DNA of 32,053 nt. It comes from Acidobacteriota bacterium (GTDB taxonomy: Bacteria > Acidobacteriota > Terriglobia > Bryobacterales > Bryobacteraceae). The notes below the pieces were generated by a model, which was not told where the DNA came from, did not search any database, and was given only the letters and a program-made list of their open reading frames with translations. The stretch covers positions 1 to 32,053 of the forward strand of contig VFZP01000018.1 in NCBI GenBank assembly GCA_016871115.1. Reading direction: 5' to 3'. Positions 24,004-31,212 of this stretch are shown in pieces. How positions within the stretch are numbered: the stretch's first letter is position 1; every line of letters begins with the position of its first letter. Both the position numbers and the translations under genes were made by a program.

Positions 24004-25212
24004 ATGAACAGGCGAACTTTGCTCAGCGGTACCCTGGCGCCCACGGCGTTGCCCGCAACCCAGGCAGGCCGCTACGACGTGGTGGTGGGCGCGGGCGTAT
24101 TCGGAGCCTGGACCGCATATCATCTTCGCAACCGCGGGCAGCGCGTTTTGCTGGTGGATGCCTCTGGCGCGGCGCACTCCCGCGCAAGCTCCGGCGGAGA
24201 ATCCCGCATCATCCGTTGCGGCTACGGCGCCGACGAAGTCTACACGAGGTTTGCGTGGCGATCGCTTGCGAAATGGAAGGAACTCGGGCGGCGCCACAAG
24301 TCAGCCACATTGGTTGAGTGCGGCGTGTTGTGGCTGGCCAAGGGTGACGCGCGATCGGCCGGCGCTTCACTGCCAGTATTGGCCAAGGTTGGTGTTCCGT
24401 TCGAATGGCTAGACCGCGCCGCGCTGGCAAAGAGGTTCCCGCAATTTCACGTTGACTATGTCGACTTTGCGATCTTCGAACCAAAGTGCGGCGGCCTGAT
24501 GGCCTGGCGGTCGGTTCAGCTTCTGGTGCAGGAGTTGGTGGATGCGGGAACGGAGCTGGTGCTGCAGCCTGTTGCGCCACCTGCGGCGGCGGGACGCACG
24601 CTCGACTCGATCCAGACCACGGCCGGCCGAAAGCTCCGCGACGGCACGTTCGTCTTTGCCTGCGGGCCGTGGCTTCCCAAGGTGTTTCCCAACGAGCTCG
24701 GCAACCGCATCTTTCCCACGCGGCAGGAAATGTTCTTCTTTGGAACGCCCGCCGGGGACCGCCGATTCGCGCCGCCCGCGATGCCGTGCTGGATCGATGG
24801 TGACGACTTCTATGGCGTGCCTGATCTGGAGAGCCGCGGCTTCAAGCTCGCAGACGACCGCCATGGCGAGCCAGCCGATCCCGACACGATGGACCGCCTG
24901 GTGCGTCCGGAAAGCCTGAAGCGAATTCGTGAAAAGCTCGTGGCGCGGTTCCCGGCGCTGAAGGACGCGCCGTTGGTTGAAAGCCGCGTGTGCCAGTACG
25001 AAAACTCTTCGAGTGGCGATTTCCTCCTGGACCGGCATCCCGCGATGGACAACGTGTGGATTGCGGGTGGAGGTTCCGGGCACGGGTTTAAGCACGGCCC
25101 CGCGGTGGGAGAGTATCTGGCCGGGCGCATACTGAATCCCGCGCGAACCCGGGAAGAGCCTCGGTTCAGTTTCGCTTCGAAGGCGACGTCGCAGAAGCAG
25201 ACAGTTTTTTGA
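24004..25212 (+). CDS. FAD-dependent oxidoreductase (sarcosine oxidase/DAO-like), Tat-like leader
   Basis: 402 aa from ATG 24004, chosen because it gives MNRRTLLSGTLAPTALPATQA, a twin-arginine-like leader. The dinucleotide-binding motif VVVGAGVFGAWTAYHLRNRG is at about residues 26-45, followed by a LLVDASG acidic-type strand end, HSRASSGGESRIIRCGYGAD (monomeric sarcosine oxidase/MTOX-like FAD loop) and the C-terminal FAD segment VWIAGGGSGHGFKHGPAVGEYLA. Members oxidise N-methyl or amino groups of small amines and produce H2O2; the substrate is not readable. Export would be unusual for this class. The 3' end (24951-25248) has a decayed duplicate at 27695-27963. Confidence 0.85.
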   Translation: MNRRTLLSGTLAPTALPATQAGRYDVVVGAGVFGAWTAYHLRNRGQRVLLVDASGAAHSRASSGGESRIIRCGYGADEVYTRFAWRSLAKWKELGRRHKSATLVECGVLWLAKGDARSAGASLPVLAKVGVPFEWLDRAALAKRFPQFHVDYVDFAIFEPKCGGLMAWRSVQLLVQELVDAGTELVLQPVAPPAAAGRTLDSIQTTAGRKLRDGTFVFACGPWLPKVFPNELGNRIFPTRQEMFFFGTPAGDRRFAPPAMPCWIDGDDFYGVPDLESRGFKLADDRHGEPADPDTMDRLVRPESLKRIREKLVARFPALKDAPLVESRVCQYENSSSGDFLLDRHPAMDNVWIAGGGSGHGFKHGPAVGEYLAGRILNPARTREEPRFSFASKATSQKQTVF

Positions 25213-25440
25213 TGATTCGGCGCGAAAGCCTCCGCTGTTTCGAACCAAGCTCTGCTCAGCGCACACGAGGTCTTGGAGTTCTTCAATTCCGCCAGCCCGC
25301 TCACCAGCTTCTCGAGAGGCAGCGACGACTTGGGGGCCGGCTCAGGCTTCTCCTTCGCCCTCACCGCCACCGGAATCAATCACGCTGAGTCGTCTTGCAT
25401 GGCAGGTGGTATCGGAAGTGGCTAGGGATCTGAAAGGCGT

Positions 25441-25467
25441 GGCGGCCACGTCGGGTTCGTGGCCGCC
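25441..25467 (-). terminator. Strong hairpin downstream of the PEP-CTERM gene
   Basis: GGCGGCCACG (25441-25450) pairs perfectly with CGTGGCCGCC (25458-25467) around a 7-nt loop. It lies 25 bp past the stop of the minus-strand gene at 25492. There is no U-run, so intrinsic termination is only suggested. It could serve both converging genes. Confidence 0.5.
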
Positions 25468-25491
25468 GCGGGTTGGCGAGCCCGGAGTCGG

Positions 25492-26140
25492 CTAATTCCG
25501 CATCCGAAGCACAATGAGCCCTGTCAACGCCACGCCGAGCAGCCCAGACGTGCCGGGCTCGGGAACGGCGGAACCGTTCGTGGTGATGTCTAAACTCCAC
25601 GAAGCCAGCGAGCCAACATCACTGCCGGCGTCGTCACCGATAAAGAGGCTCCATGTGCCATTCGGGTTGGTGCCGTTGAACGTACTAAACGCAGTCCCGT
25701 AGGGCCCCGAAGGAGCAGGTGCGGCAAATGGTTCCAGATCAGAGTTGTCATAAACGCTGGGAAGGTACGTAGACCCACAAACCAAAACCGTCGAGTCGGG
25801 CGCGGAGCTACCGGCCGAGTCCGAGAACGTGAGGTTGCAGTTAGTCACATCGGCCCCCCCCCGCGTTCTGCATGATCGCCAGGGTCTGTCCCCCCGGCCC
25901 CTGAAGAAGAAAGTTCAGATCGTCCGGGAATGTGTGCGTGAAGACAAAACTCAGATTGATTCCGGTGATCGACCCTCCCAGGCCAGAGACGGCGATGGTC
26001 AGCGGATACGGCGACGTCGCCGGTTGTTGTGTCGTTTGTCCGCTGGGTGTATCGGTCAGCGGAAATGGGCCGATGCTCGTGAATACCGCACCATTTTAGC
26101 GCGCGGCGATCACGCATAGAGATAACAGTCTTAGAGTCAT
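25492..26140 (-). pseudogene. PEP-CTERM protein with P-domain-like fold, two lesions
   Basis: GGAGGAGG (26145-26152) precedes ATG 26138-26140 and the leader MTLRLLSLCVIAAR, then TAA at 26096-26098, then NGAVFTSIGPFPLTDTPSGQ, LTIAVSGLGGSITGINLSF, FPDDLNFLLQGPGGQTLAIM in the same frame. At a run of nine C (plus strand 25854-25862) the frame shifts by one base. The next frame continues DVTNCNLTFSDSAG, FNGTNPNGTWSLFIGDDAG, LASWSLDITTNG and ends VPEPGTSGLLGVALTGLIVL plus RMRN, a PEP-CTERM sorting tail. The fold resembles the proprotein-convertase P domain, a secreted jelly roll. Without the stop and the extra base it would be an intact exported, envelope-sorted protein. Confidence 0.75.
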
Positions 26141-26164
26141 TCTTCCTCCTCCGAAAGTACGATC

Positions 26165-26620
26165 TTGGACTGCATCATGCCGCACGAAAGACGGTCAAGC
26201 ATTCTCAGCACAATAACCTGTTGTTCTCGTCTCCTCGCCCGGCCCGCGAGCCTCGGATCCCCCCCCGGTCCCGTCCAGGATCGTGGCGATCCGCCGCTGC
26301 ATATCCTGCAAGATCTTCTTTGTCCGCGGGTTCTGAATGTGCGTCATCTAGCGTCCACGTATGCGTGGGCCGAGCCGCGCCGCGGCGATCAGATTGTTCA
26401 TTTGCTCGGGGTCCTTTGTGCTGTCGTACAACTCGGGAATATCCCGATCTCGACCGAGACTGGAATTCTGCCGCCGAGCGTACGGCGGTGGACCGGCTAA
26501 ATCGAGTCGATGCCGCCGTAGGCGAGGTTGCCGGCAAACAGCACGATCGGGTTCGGCTTCCAGGCCGCGCCGATCGCAGCGGGGAGGCTTGCCAGCGCAA
26601 GGTGAGCATGGCCGGGCATT
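26165..26620 (-). pseudogene. Sulfatase remnant with large internal deletion
   Basis: The minus strand first reads LALASLPAAIGAAWKPNP, then IVLFAGNLAYGG, resembling the start of secreted sulfatases (signal, then KPNIVLIFADDLGYGD). The metal-binding Asp pair is replaced by Gly-Asn. A stop follows within 30 bases. About 60 bp further, in another frame, comes DIPELYDSTKDPEQMNNLIA, the typical sulfatase C-terminus, then a TAG at about 26350 and KKILQDMQRRIATILDGTGG. The ~350-400 residues that should lie between are gone. Nonfunctional. Assignment is from these two short motifs in the correct order and spacing from the ends. Confidence 0.6.
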
Positions 26621-27446
26621 ACACCTGCTTCAACAGCCAGCGCACGGCGTTCTGCTGCAGCTTCACATACTCGGGATTCCAGAGCACCGTAAGCAGGTGC
26701 CCCGGAGAGAAGTAGCATACGCGGCCCTTGCCGTATTCGAACGCCCAACCCGCTGGCGCCGACGGGCCGTGTTCCTGGAACGCGAGCCCCTGCTCGTTCA
26801 CGCTTTCCAGCAGCAAGTGCTTGCGGTCCTTGTCATACGTCATGTAGTGCTGCTCATCGGTGACAACGAAGTCGCCGACCCCGCGCGTGATCGGGTGGGT
26901 CGCGTTGGTCACCCGCACCTTGAACGTCCGCACGGGCGGGTGGCCCAGGTAGGAGGCGCCCAGCAACTCGCGGAACTCGGCGTTGTGTGTGCCGATATGA
27001 GTGACGTTGTGCAGCAGTAGCGCGCCTCCGCCGTTTCGAACGAAGCTCTGCACGGCGCGGCCCTGCTCCGGCGTCATCCAGGCAAAGCCCTTGATCTCGC
27101 GCTTGGGCGTCACGGCAGGTTCGCTCACCAACTGCGGCCGGCCGCTGCTGTGCCAGGCGGCATTGGAGTTCTCATCGAGATACCCGTCCGGCCACAGAAA
27201 TCCGTCCCGCAGAACGATCAGCAGCTTGTAACCGGCGAGGTTTTGGGCGGTCAGCAGTTCCACCTCGTCGCGAAAGTCCACACTGACGCCCATCTCCTTG
27301 CAGATGGTCCGGCGAAGTGCGGTGCGGATGTAGTCGGAGTTGTGCGGCCGGTCCCCGATCAGGGCGAAGCCCGTGGACTTCGGCCCGGTGGAGGCAGCGG
27401 CCGATGAAACAGCAGCGAGTTGTCCAAGAAGGTGGCGGCGCGTCAT
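26619..27446 (-). CDS. ThuA-like domain protein with Tat-like leader
   Basis: 275 aa. MTRRHLLGQLAAVSSAAAS is a twin-arginine-like leader. The body is a ThuA (trehalose-utilisation-like, class I glutamine amidotransferase-like) fold: FALIGDRPHNSDYIRTAL, LAGYKLLIVLRDGFLWPDG, MTPEQGRAVQSFVRNGGGAL plus LLHN, LLGASYLGHPP, THPITRGVGDFVVTDEQHYM, and AGWAFEYGKGRVCYFSPGH near the end. Members are linked to sugar metabolism in planctomycete and acidobacterial clusters, but the reaction is unproven. It is the only intact gene in the decayed zone 25492-28625. No operon partner remains; the sulfatase remnant follows it on the same strand, its 5' end touching this gene's 3' end. Confidence 0.85.
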   Translation of the reverse strand: MTRRHLLGQLAAVSSAAASTGPKSTGFALIGDRPHNSDYIRTALRRTICKEMGVSVDFRDEVELLTAQNLAGYKLLIVLRDGFLWPDGYLDENSNAAWHSSGRPQLVSEPAVTPKREIKGFAWMTPEQGRAVQSFVRNGGGALLLHNVTHIGTHNAEFRELLGASYLGHPPVRTFKVRVTNATHPITRGVGDFVVTDEQHYMTYDKDRKHLLLESVNEQGLAFQEHGPSAPAGWAFEYGKGRVCYFSPGHLLTVLWNPEYVKLQQNAVRWLLKQV

Positions 27447-27519
27447 GCTCCAGATCGTATCCGGAAATTCATTTTGGGTCTCCCGGACCCCACAGTATAC
27501 ACCCGGCCTGGACTGCTTC

Positions 27520-27694
27520 TTCGGACCACCGCCCAGCCGAACAATCGCCGCGAAAGATGGCCCTCAGCCAACATCAGCCCTTAGTGCCGGGCATGCTCGA
27601 CCAGCCTGCCACCCGTCTTCACCAGACGCTGCTGCAAACTGGTCAGCGACCAGTTCTCGATCTTCTTCGGCAGCACCAACCGCCGCCACGGGTG
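27520..27694 (-). mobile_element. IS1380-family transposase remnant (C-terminus)
   Basis: The minus strand from about 27694 reads PWRRLVLPKKIENWSLTS, then LQQRLVKTGGRLVEHARH, a stop (TAA), then GLMLAEGHLSRRLFG. This is the characteristic IS1380 transposase C-terminus (EIEHWSLTSLQQRLVKIGGR..., HARYYWLLLAE.HL.RRLFG). Only this tail remains and it carries a nonsense codon. It directly abuts the duplicated oxidoreductase segment that begins at 27695, so an IS was probably involved in that rearrangement. Confidence 0.75.
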
Positions 27695-27963
27695 CCCGGC
27701 GCCGAAGGACGCGCCGTTGGTTGCGAGCCGCGTGTGCCAGTAGGAGAATTCTTCGAATGGCGCTTTCCTCCTGGACCGGTATCCCGCGATGGACAACGTT
27801 TAAGGCACGGCCCCCCCGGTGGGAGAGTATCTGGCCGGGCGCACACCAAATCCTGCGCGAACCCGGGAAGAGCCCCGGTTCAGTTTTGCTTCGAAGGCGA
27901 CGTCTCAGAAGCGAACAGTTTATTGATTATTTCGGCGAGAAAGCCTCCGCCGTTTCGAACCAA
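27695..27963 (+). pseudogene. Decayed duplicate of the FAD oxidoreductase 3' end
   Basis: Aligned by eye to 24951-25248. Shared blocks include GGACGCGCCGTTGGTTG, AGCCGCGTGTGCCAGTA, TCCTCCTGGACCGG.ATCCCG, GTGGGAGAGTATCTGGCCGG and GCGCGAACCCGGGAAGAGCC, continuing about 35 bp beyond the original stop. Relative to the intact gene it has a deletion of about 28 bp (the GGGSGHG FAD-contact region), extra C in a C7 run near 27807-27815 and stops such as TAG within the VCQYE region. No upstream part of the gene is present. Confidence 0.85.
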
Positions 27964-27965
27964 AG

Positions 27966-28625
27966 GAACTGGAGCCGCCGCTGCTGGCGCGCAAAGTCCA
28001 CGTGCAGATTGTCACCAGCGCCTTTCGTCCAATTCCCGCGCAGTGGGCCAACTGTGCTCATCTCATCGTCGCGGTTTCGATCGATGGCCTCGCGCCGGAG
28101 CATGACGTGCGCCATGCGCCCGCTACGTACGAACGGATTCTGAAGAACATTGCCGGACAGCATATCGTGATCCACTGCACGATTACCGGACAGACGATGA
28201 ATGAAGCGGCCGGGCTACCTGCGTTAGTTTCGGGATTTCTGGACGCTGCGCCTGGATGTGCGTGAAGTCTGGTTAAGCTTGTTCAGGCCGCAGCAAGGCG
28301 ATCGTCTGCCGGAGATGCTCGCGCCAGACGAACGGGCCAGGGTGATCCGCGAACTCGGCGTGTTCAGAACGCAGTATTCCAGGCTGGAAATGCCGGACGG
28401 GTTGATCCGGCAGTTTGCCAAACCGCCGCAGAGTCCCGACGAGTGTATCTTCGCGCGCACCACCGTTACCCTGTCGGCTGACCTCACCACCAGGATCACC
28501 CCGTGTCAGTTCGGCGGCAAACCGGACTGCCAATAATCGTGCGGCTGCATGGCATCGATGGCCTTGGCGGTGGTGGCCGCCCACAAAATCGGCGGCGTGA
28601 TTCCGGCAAAGCATCCGTCGGCGAT
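27966..28625 (+). pseudogene. Radical SAM protein, C-terminal remnant
   Basis: Three pieces of one protein. From 27966: ELEPPLLARKVHVQIVTSA, LIVAVSIDGLAPEHDVRHA and PATYERILKNIAGQHIVIHC, which match the second half of a radical SAM barrel. After a frameshift near 28240-28260: VREVWLSLFRPQQGDRLPEM, then CIFARTTVTLSADLTTRITP and CQFGGKPDC. An in-frame TAA (28534-28536) interrupts it before SCGCMASMALAVV. The paired Cys motifs near the end resemble auxiliary cluster ligands. The N-terminal CxxxCxxC that binds the SAM cluster is absent, so it is dead. Its substrate class is unknown. Confidence 0.75.
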
Positions 28626-28763
28626 TGGGCAGTGGATGGCCTCACGCGGCGGTACAGAAGCGGACCGGAGTCGCGGGATGTCAACTAAGAGGAAAAGCAA
28701 CTGGTGGAGATCACACGCCAGTGACCTCCCTGCGCGTACCGGTTCGGCGTAGCATTGAGCATA

Positions 28764-29168
28764 GTGCCGATTCGCATTCCCGATTCTGAGCTGAGACTGT
28801 CCTTCGTCCGCGCCTCCGGGCCGGGCGGGCAAAACGTGAACAAAGTTTCAACAGCCGTGGAACTGCGTTTCGATGTGCGGCAATCGCCAATCCTGCCGCC
28901 TCCGGTCCGCGCGCGGCTCCTGGCGCTGGCCGGAAACCGGATCACGCAAGATGGAGTGCTCATCCTCACGGCGAGGGAGCATCGGACGCAGGAGGCAAAT
29001 CGCGCGGAGGCACGGATGCGGCTCGACGAGTTGGTGGCGCAAGCCGAAGTGAAGCCGAAGCTCCGCCGTCCGAGCCGCCCCACGTTGGGATCCAAGCAAC
29101 GGCGCCTGACGGAGAAAGCGCAGCGTTCCGCGGCAAAGAAGCGGCGGAGCCCGATGAGCGGCGAGTAG
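28764..29168 (+). CDS. arfB: Alternative ribosome-rescue / peptide-release factor (ArfB-like)
   Basis: 134 aa from GTG 28764 (MPIRIPDSELRLSF); a TTG at 28755 is also possible. The catalytic GGQ motif is at residues 21-23 in RASGPGGQNVNKVSTAVELR. The C-terminal half is Arg/Lys-rich (KPKLRRPSRPTLGSKQRRL, EKAQRSAAKKRRS), the tail that threads into the empty mRNA channel of stalled ribosomes. This layout and length match ArfB/YaeJ: it hydrolyses peptidyl-tRNA on non-stop complexes. It has no stop-codon recognition domain. Such a rescue factor is a housekeeping gene and may matter in a genome with many broken messages. No clear Shine-Dalgarno. Confidence 0.9.
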   Translation: MPIRIPDSELRLSFVRASGPGGQNVNKVSTAVELRFDVRQSPILPPPVRARLLALAGNRITQDGVLILTAREHRTQEANRAEARMRLDELVAQAEVKPKLRRPSRPTLGSKQRRLTEKAQRSAAKKRRSPMSGE

Positions 29169-29183
29169 CGGCGGCGTACCTAC

Positions 29184-30035
29184 CTACGCGACCGTATTCC
29201 GCAGGATGCCGATTCCTTCGATCTCAATCTCCACGACATCGCCGCGCTTCATCGCCGACGTTATTCCGCCCGTGCCGGTGAAGATCAGGTCGCCCGGAAA
29301 CAACGTGGTGGACTGGCTGATGAAACTCACCACCTTTTCACATCCATGAACCAGGTTTGATGTGTTCTCGTCCTGCATGATCTTGCCGTTGAGGCGCGTC
29401 ATGATGCGCAGTTTGCCGTAGTCGATGCCGCGCGCTATGACCGGGCCCACGGGGCCGAACGTGTCTGCGCCCTTGGCCCGCCACCACTGCACGTCCTTGA
29501 TCTTCGGGTCATTTTGCCAGATGCGCTCGGAAACGTCGTTGCCGCAGGTAACGCCGAAGATGTGGTCTCGCGCCTGCGCTTCCGTGATCTGCTTGGCGGT
29601 CTTGCCGATCACAATCACCAACTCGCACTCATAGTGCACGTTGGTGGCGCCCGGCGGAATCACGATCGGGTCTTCGGGATTCTGCAGGCAGCTCGGCGGT
29701 TTGTAGAAAGGCTCGGGATTCGGCCGCGGCGCGGCTTTCCCCAGGTGGCTTCTGTAGTTGCCCGCCAAAGCGAGGATCTTGCTGGGCGCCGCAATCGGAT
29801 AGAGCAGCTTCACTTCCGACAACTTGTGTTTTGCGCCGGTTTCCTTGGGGTTCGCAAACAGGTCGCCACTCAGTTGGCGCACGGTGTCGCCGTTCACGAT
29901 GCCATGGGCGACGACATTGCCTTTCTTGAAGCGGCAATACTTGGTTACCTTCCCTTGTGCCTGGGCCAGTGGGGCCACCGCCGAAGCCGCGCCAGCGAGG
30001 GCGCTGATGCCAGTGATCAATTCGCGTCTGTTCAT
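29184..30035 (-). CDS. Fumarylacetoacetate hydrolase (FAH) family protein, Tat-like leader
   Basis: 283 aa. MNRRELITGISALAGAASAVAP is a twin-arginine-like leader. The catalytic FAH domain follows: ILALAGNYRSHLGK, IVIPPGATNVHYECELVIVI with the Glu metal ligands, AKQITEAQARDHIFGVTCGNDVSER, WWRAKGADTFGPVGPVIA, IMTRLNGKIMQDENTSNLVH, and FPGDLIFTGTGG. FAH proteins cleave or isomerise acylpyruvate-type compounds in aromatic or sugar-acid breakdown. They are normally cytoplasmic, so the leader is notable. A single gene, convergent with arfB by 15 bp. Start codon ATG 30033-30035. Confidence 0.88.
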   Translation of the reverse strand: MNRRELITGISALAGAASAVAPLAQAQGKVTKYCRFKKGNVVAHGIVNGDTVRQLSGDLFANPKETGAKHKLSEVKLLYPIAAPSKILALAGNYRSHLGKAAPRPNPEPFYKPPSCLQNPEDPIVIPPGATNVHYECELVIVIGKTAKQITEAQARDHIFGVTCGNDVSERIWQNDPKIKDVQWWRAKGADTFGPVGPVIARGIDYGKLRIMTRLNGKIMQDENTSNLVHGCEKVVSFISQSTTLFPGDLIFTGTGGITSAMKRGDVVEIEIEGIGILRNTVA

Positions 30036-30097
30036 GAGACCACAATACTACATCATAAGGGCGCGGGCAGCAGTCCTGCGGCTAAACTGAAAAACAC

Positions 30098-30400
30098 GTG
30101 AAGCCTCGGATCCTCATGGCCCTGCCGCAGATGCCGCAGGACCCGGCCAGCGGCGCCGCCCGCACGGCGCAGACCGCGCCGGAGATGGCGCGGGACGGCG
30201 GCTTTGAAGTGCGCGCACTCGGCACCACGGCCACCGAACGCGGGGAGAAAGCCGAACCGCTGGCTTACCTCCGCAGCCTGGGTCCCGACGTTCACGTCAC
30301 ACCGGCCACCCATTCTGGGCGGCGTGAATTCCGCTTCACCCAGTGCAGCATTGCCTACACTTTGGTGGACACCGGCAAGCTGCGGGTATCCGGCTGGAGA
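30098..30400 (+). pseudogene. Glycosyltransferase N-terminal remnant (tentative)
   Basis: The frame reads MKPRILMALPQMPQDPASGA, then ARTAQTAPEMARDGGFEVRA and LGTTATERGEK. This is the kind of N-terminus found in GT-B glycosyltransferases of Acidobacteria, where the first strand and the Gly-Ala-rich loop bind nucleotide-sugar or acceptor. It continues SIAYTLVDTGKLRVSGW up to about 30400, after which the frame loses protein character and stops at 30452. The remaining ~300 residues of such a protein are absent. Could also be a different Rossmann protein. It is probably not functional. Confidence 0.5.
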
Positions 30401-30507
30401 CCGCGACTTCCTCGCCGTGCGGATCGCCGGAGCGGGCGGGCCCGGGTGGCCTAGTTCGGCCGCCGGCGAAATCACCGGACCTCTTAGCGAGGCACTTACG
30501 GCACGGA

Positions 30508-31173
30508 TCAGTACTCCGTGATCTCGCCGCCTGCGATCTTGCGCTTCCACTTGCCGCCGGCGATGTCGAGCGGCGTATCGTAGCCGGCGAGAATCGTGCC
30601 GTCGGGTGAGTAGTAGGGGCCGATGTCGCAGGCCATCGAACCTTTGCCTTGCTCAACAAACGTGATGGACGTGATGAGCTTCGCCGACTTGTAGCCATAG
30701 CGCGCCGGGTCGATCAACCGCAGCGGACCGCCGTGATTGTCCGGCAGCGTCTGGCCCGCCATGCCCAGCACGAACATCACGCGCGGCGACATCAGCTCTT
30801 CGAGTGTGAAGTACTCGTACCACTTGTCGGCGCAGTCAATGCGCACGGCCTTGGCTTTCTTGAGCGGTTGGGCGGTTTCCAGCAGATGGCCGAAGCGGAA
30901 GCCGCTCCAGGTGGCGCGCGCAGACCAACACTGTACGCACTTCATGCGCGGTTGCTGCGTCTCCTGCGGATAAGCTTGCAGGCGCGCGAGTTCCAGCGCG
31001 GCGGGCTTTTCGATGAGGCCTTTCACTTGCAGCCGGAAGGTGGTGCGGTCAATGGGCGGCACCGGGCTGTACCACATCAGTTTTAAGTGATGTTCGTCGG
31101 GCTGGTCGGTGGGCAGCAGGAGCTTCGCCGGCGCCTTCTTCGACTGGGCCGCCAGCGGAGCCGCACCCATCAA
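30508..31173 (-). CDS. Molybdopterin-dependent oxidoreductase (sulfite oxidase/MsrP-like); start problematic
   Basis: 221 aa from TTG 31173 (ATG 31170 is the next codon). Moco domain signatures: FRLQVKGLIEKPAALELARL, MKCVQCWSA with the Mo-ligand Cys, WSGFRFGHLLE, YEYFTLEELMSPRVMFVLGM, LPDNHGGPLRLIDPARYGYK and a C-terminal GSMACDIGPYYSPDG. It is a periplasmic-type molybdoenzyme of the sulfite oxidase superfamily. In the same frame just upstream, VSRRNLVALMGAAPLAAQ reads as a Tat leader, but there is no ATG, GTG or TTG for it: the codon before SRRN is GTT and the stop of the upstream TPR gene follows. The normal start may have mutated (GTG to GTT). Without the leader, export would fail. Confidence 0.75.
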   Translation of the reverse strand: MMGAAPLAAQSKKAPAKLLLPTDQPDEHHLKLMWYSPVPPIDRTTFRLQVKGLIEKPAALELARLQAYPQETQQPRMKCVQCWSARATWSGFRFGHLLETAQPLKKAKAVRIDCADKWYEYFTLEELMSPRVMFVLGMAGQTLPDNHGGPLRLIDPARYGYKSAKLITSITFVEQGKGSMACDIGPYYSPDGTILAGYDTPLDIAGGKWKRKIAGGEITEY

Positions 31174-31212
31174 CGCTACGAGATTGCGGCGGGAAACACG
31201 GACCCCTCTATT

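Noticed and set aside
23161-24297. Minus-strand open frame of 378 codons
   Set aside because: It overlaps two better-supported genes in other frames and becomes Arg/Pro/His-rich low-complexity.
27020-27055. Third copy of the CCTCCGCCGTTTCGAAC stretch shared with 25228 and 27945
   Set aside because: Here it encodes FVRNGGG inside the intact ThuA-like gene; about 18 bp of similarity may be chance and does not extend.
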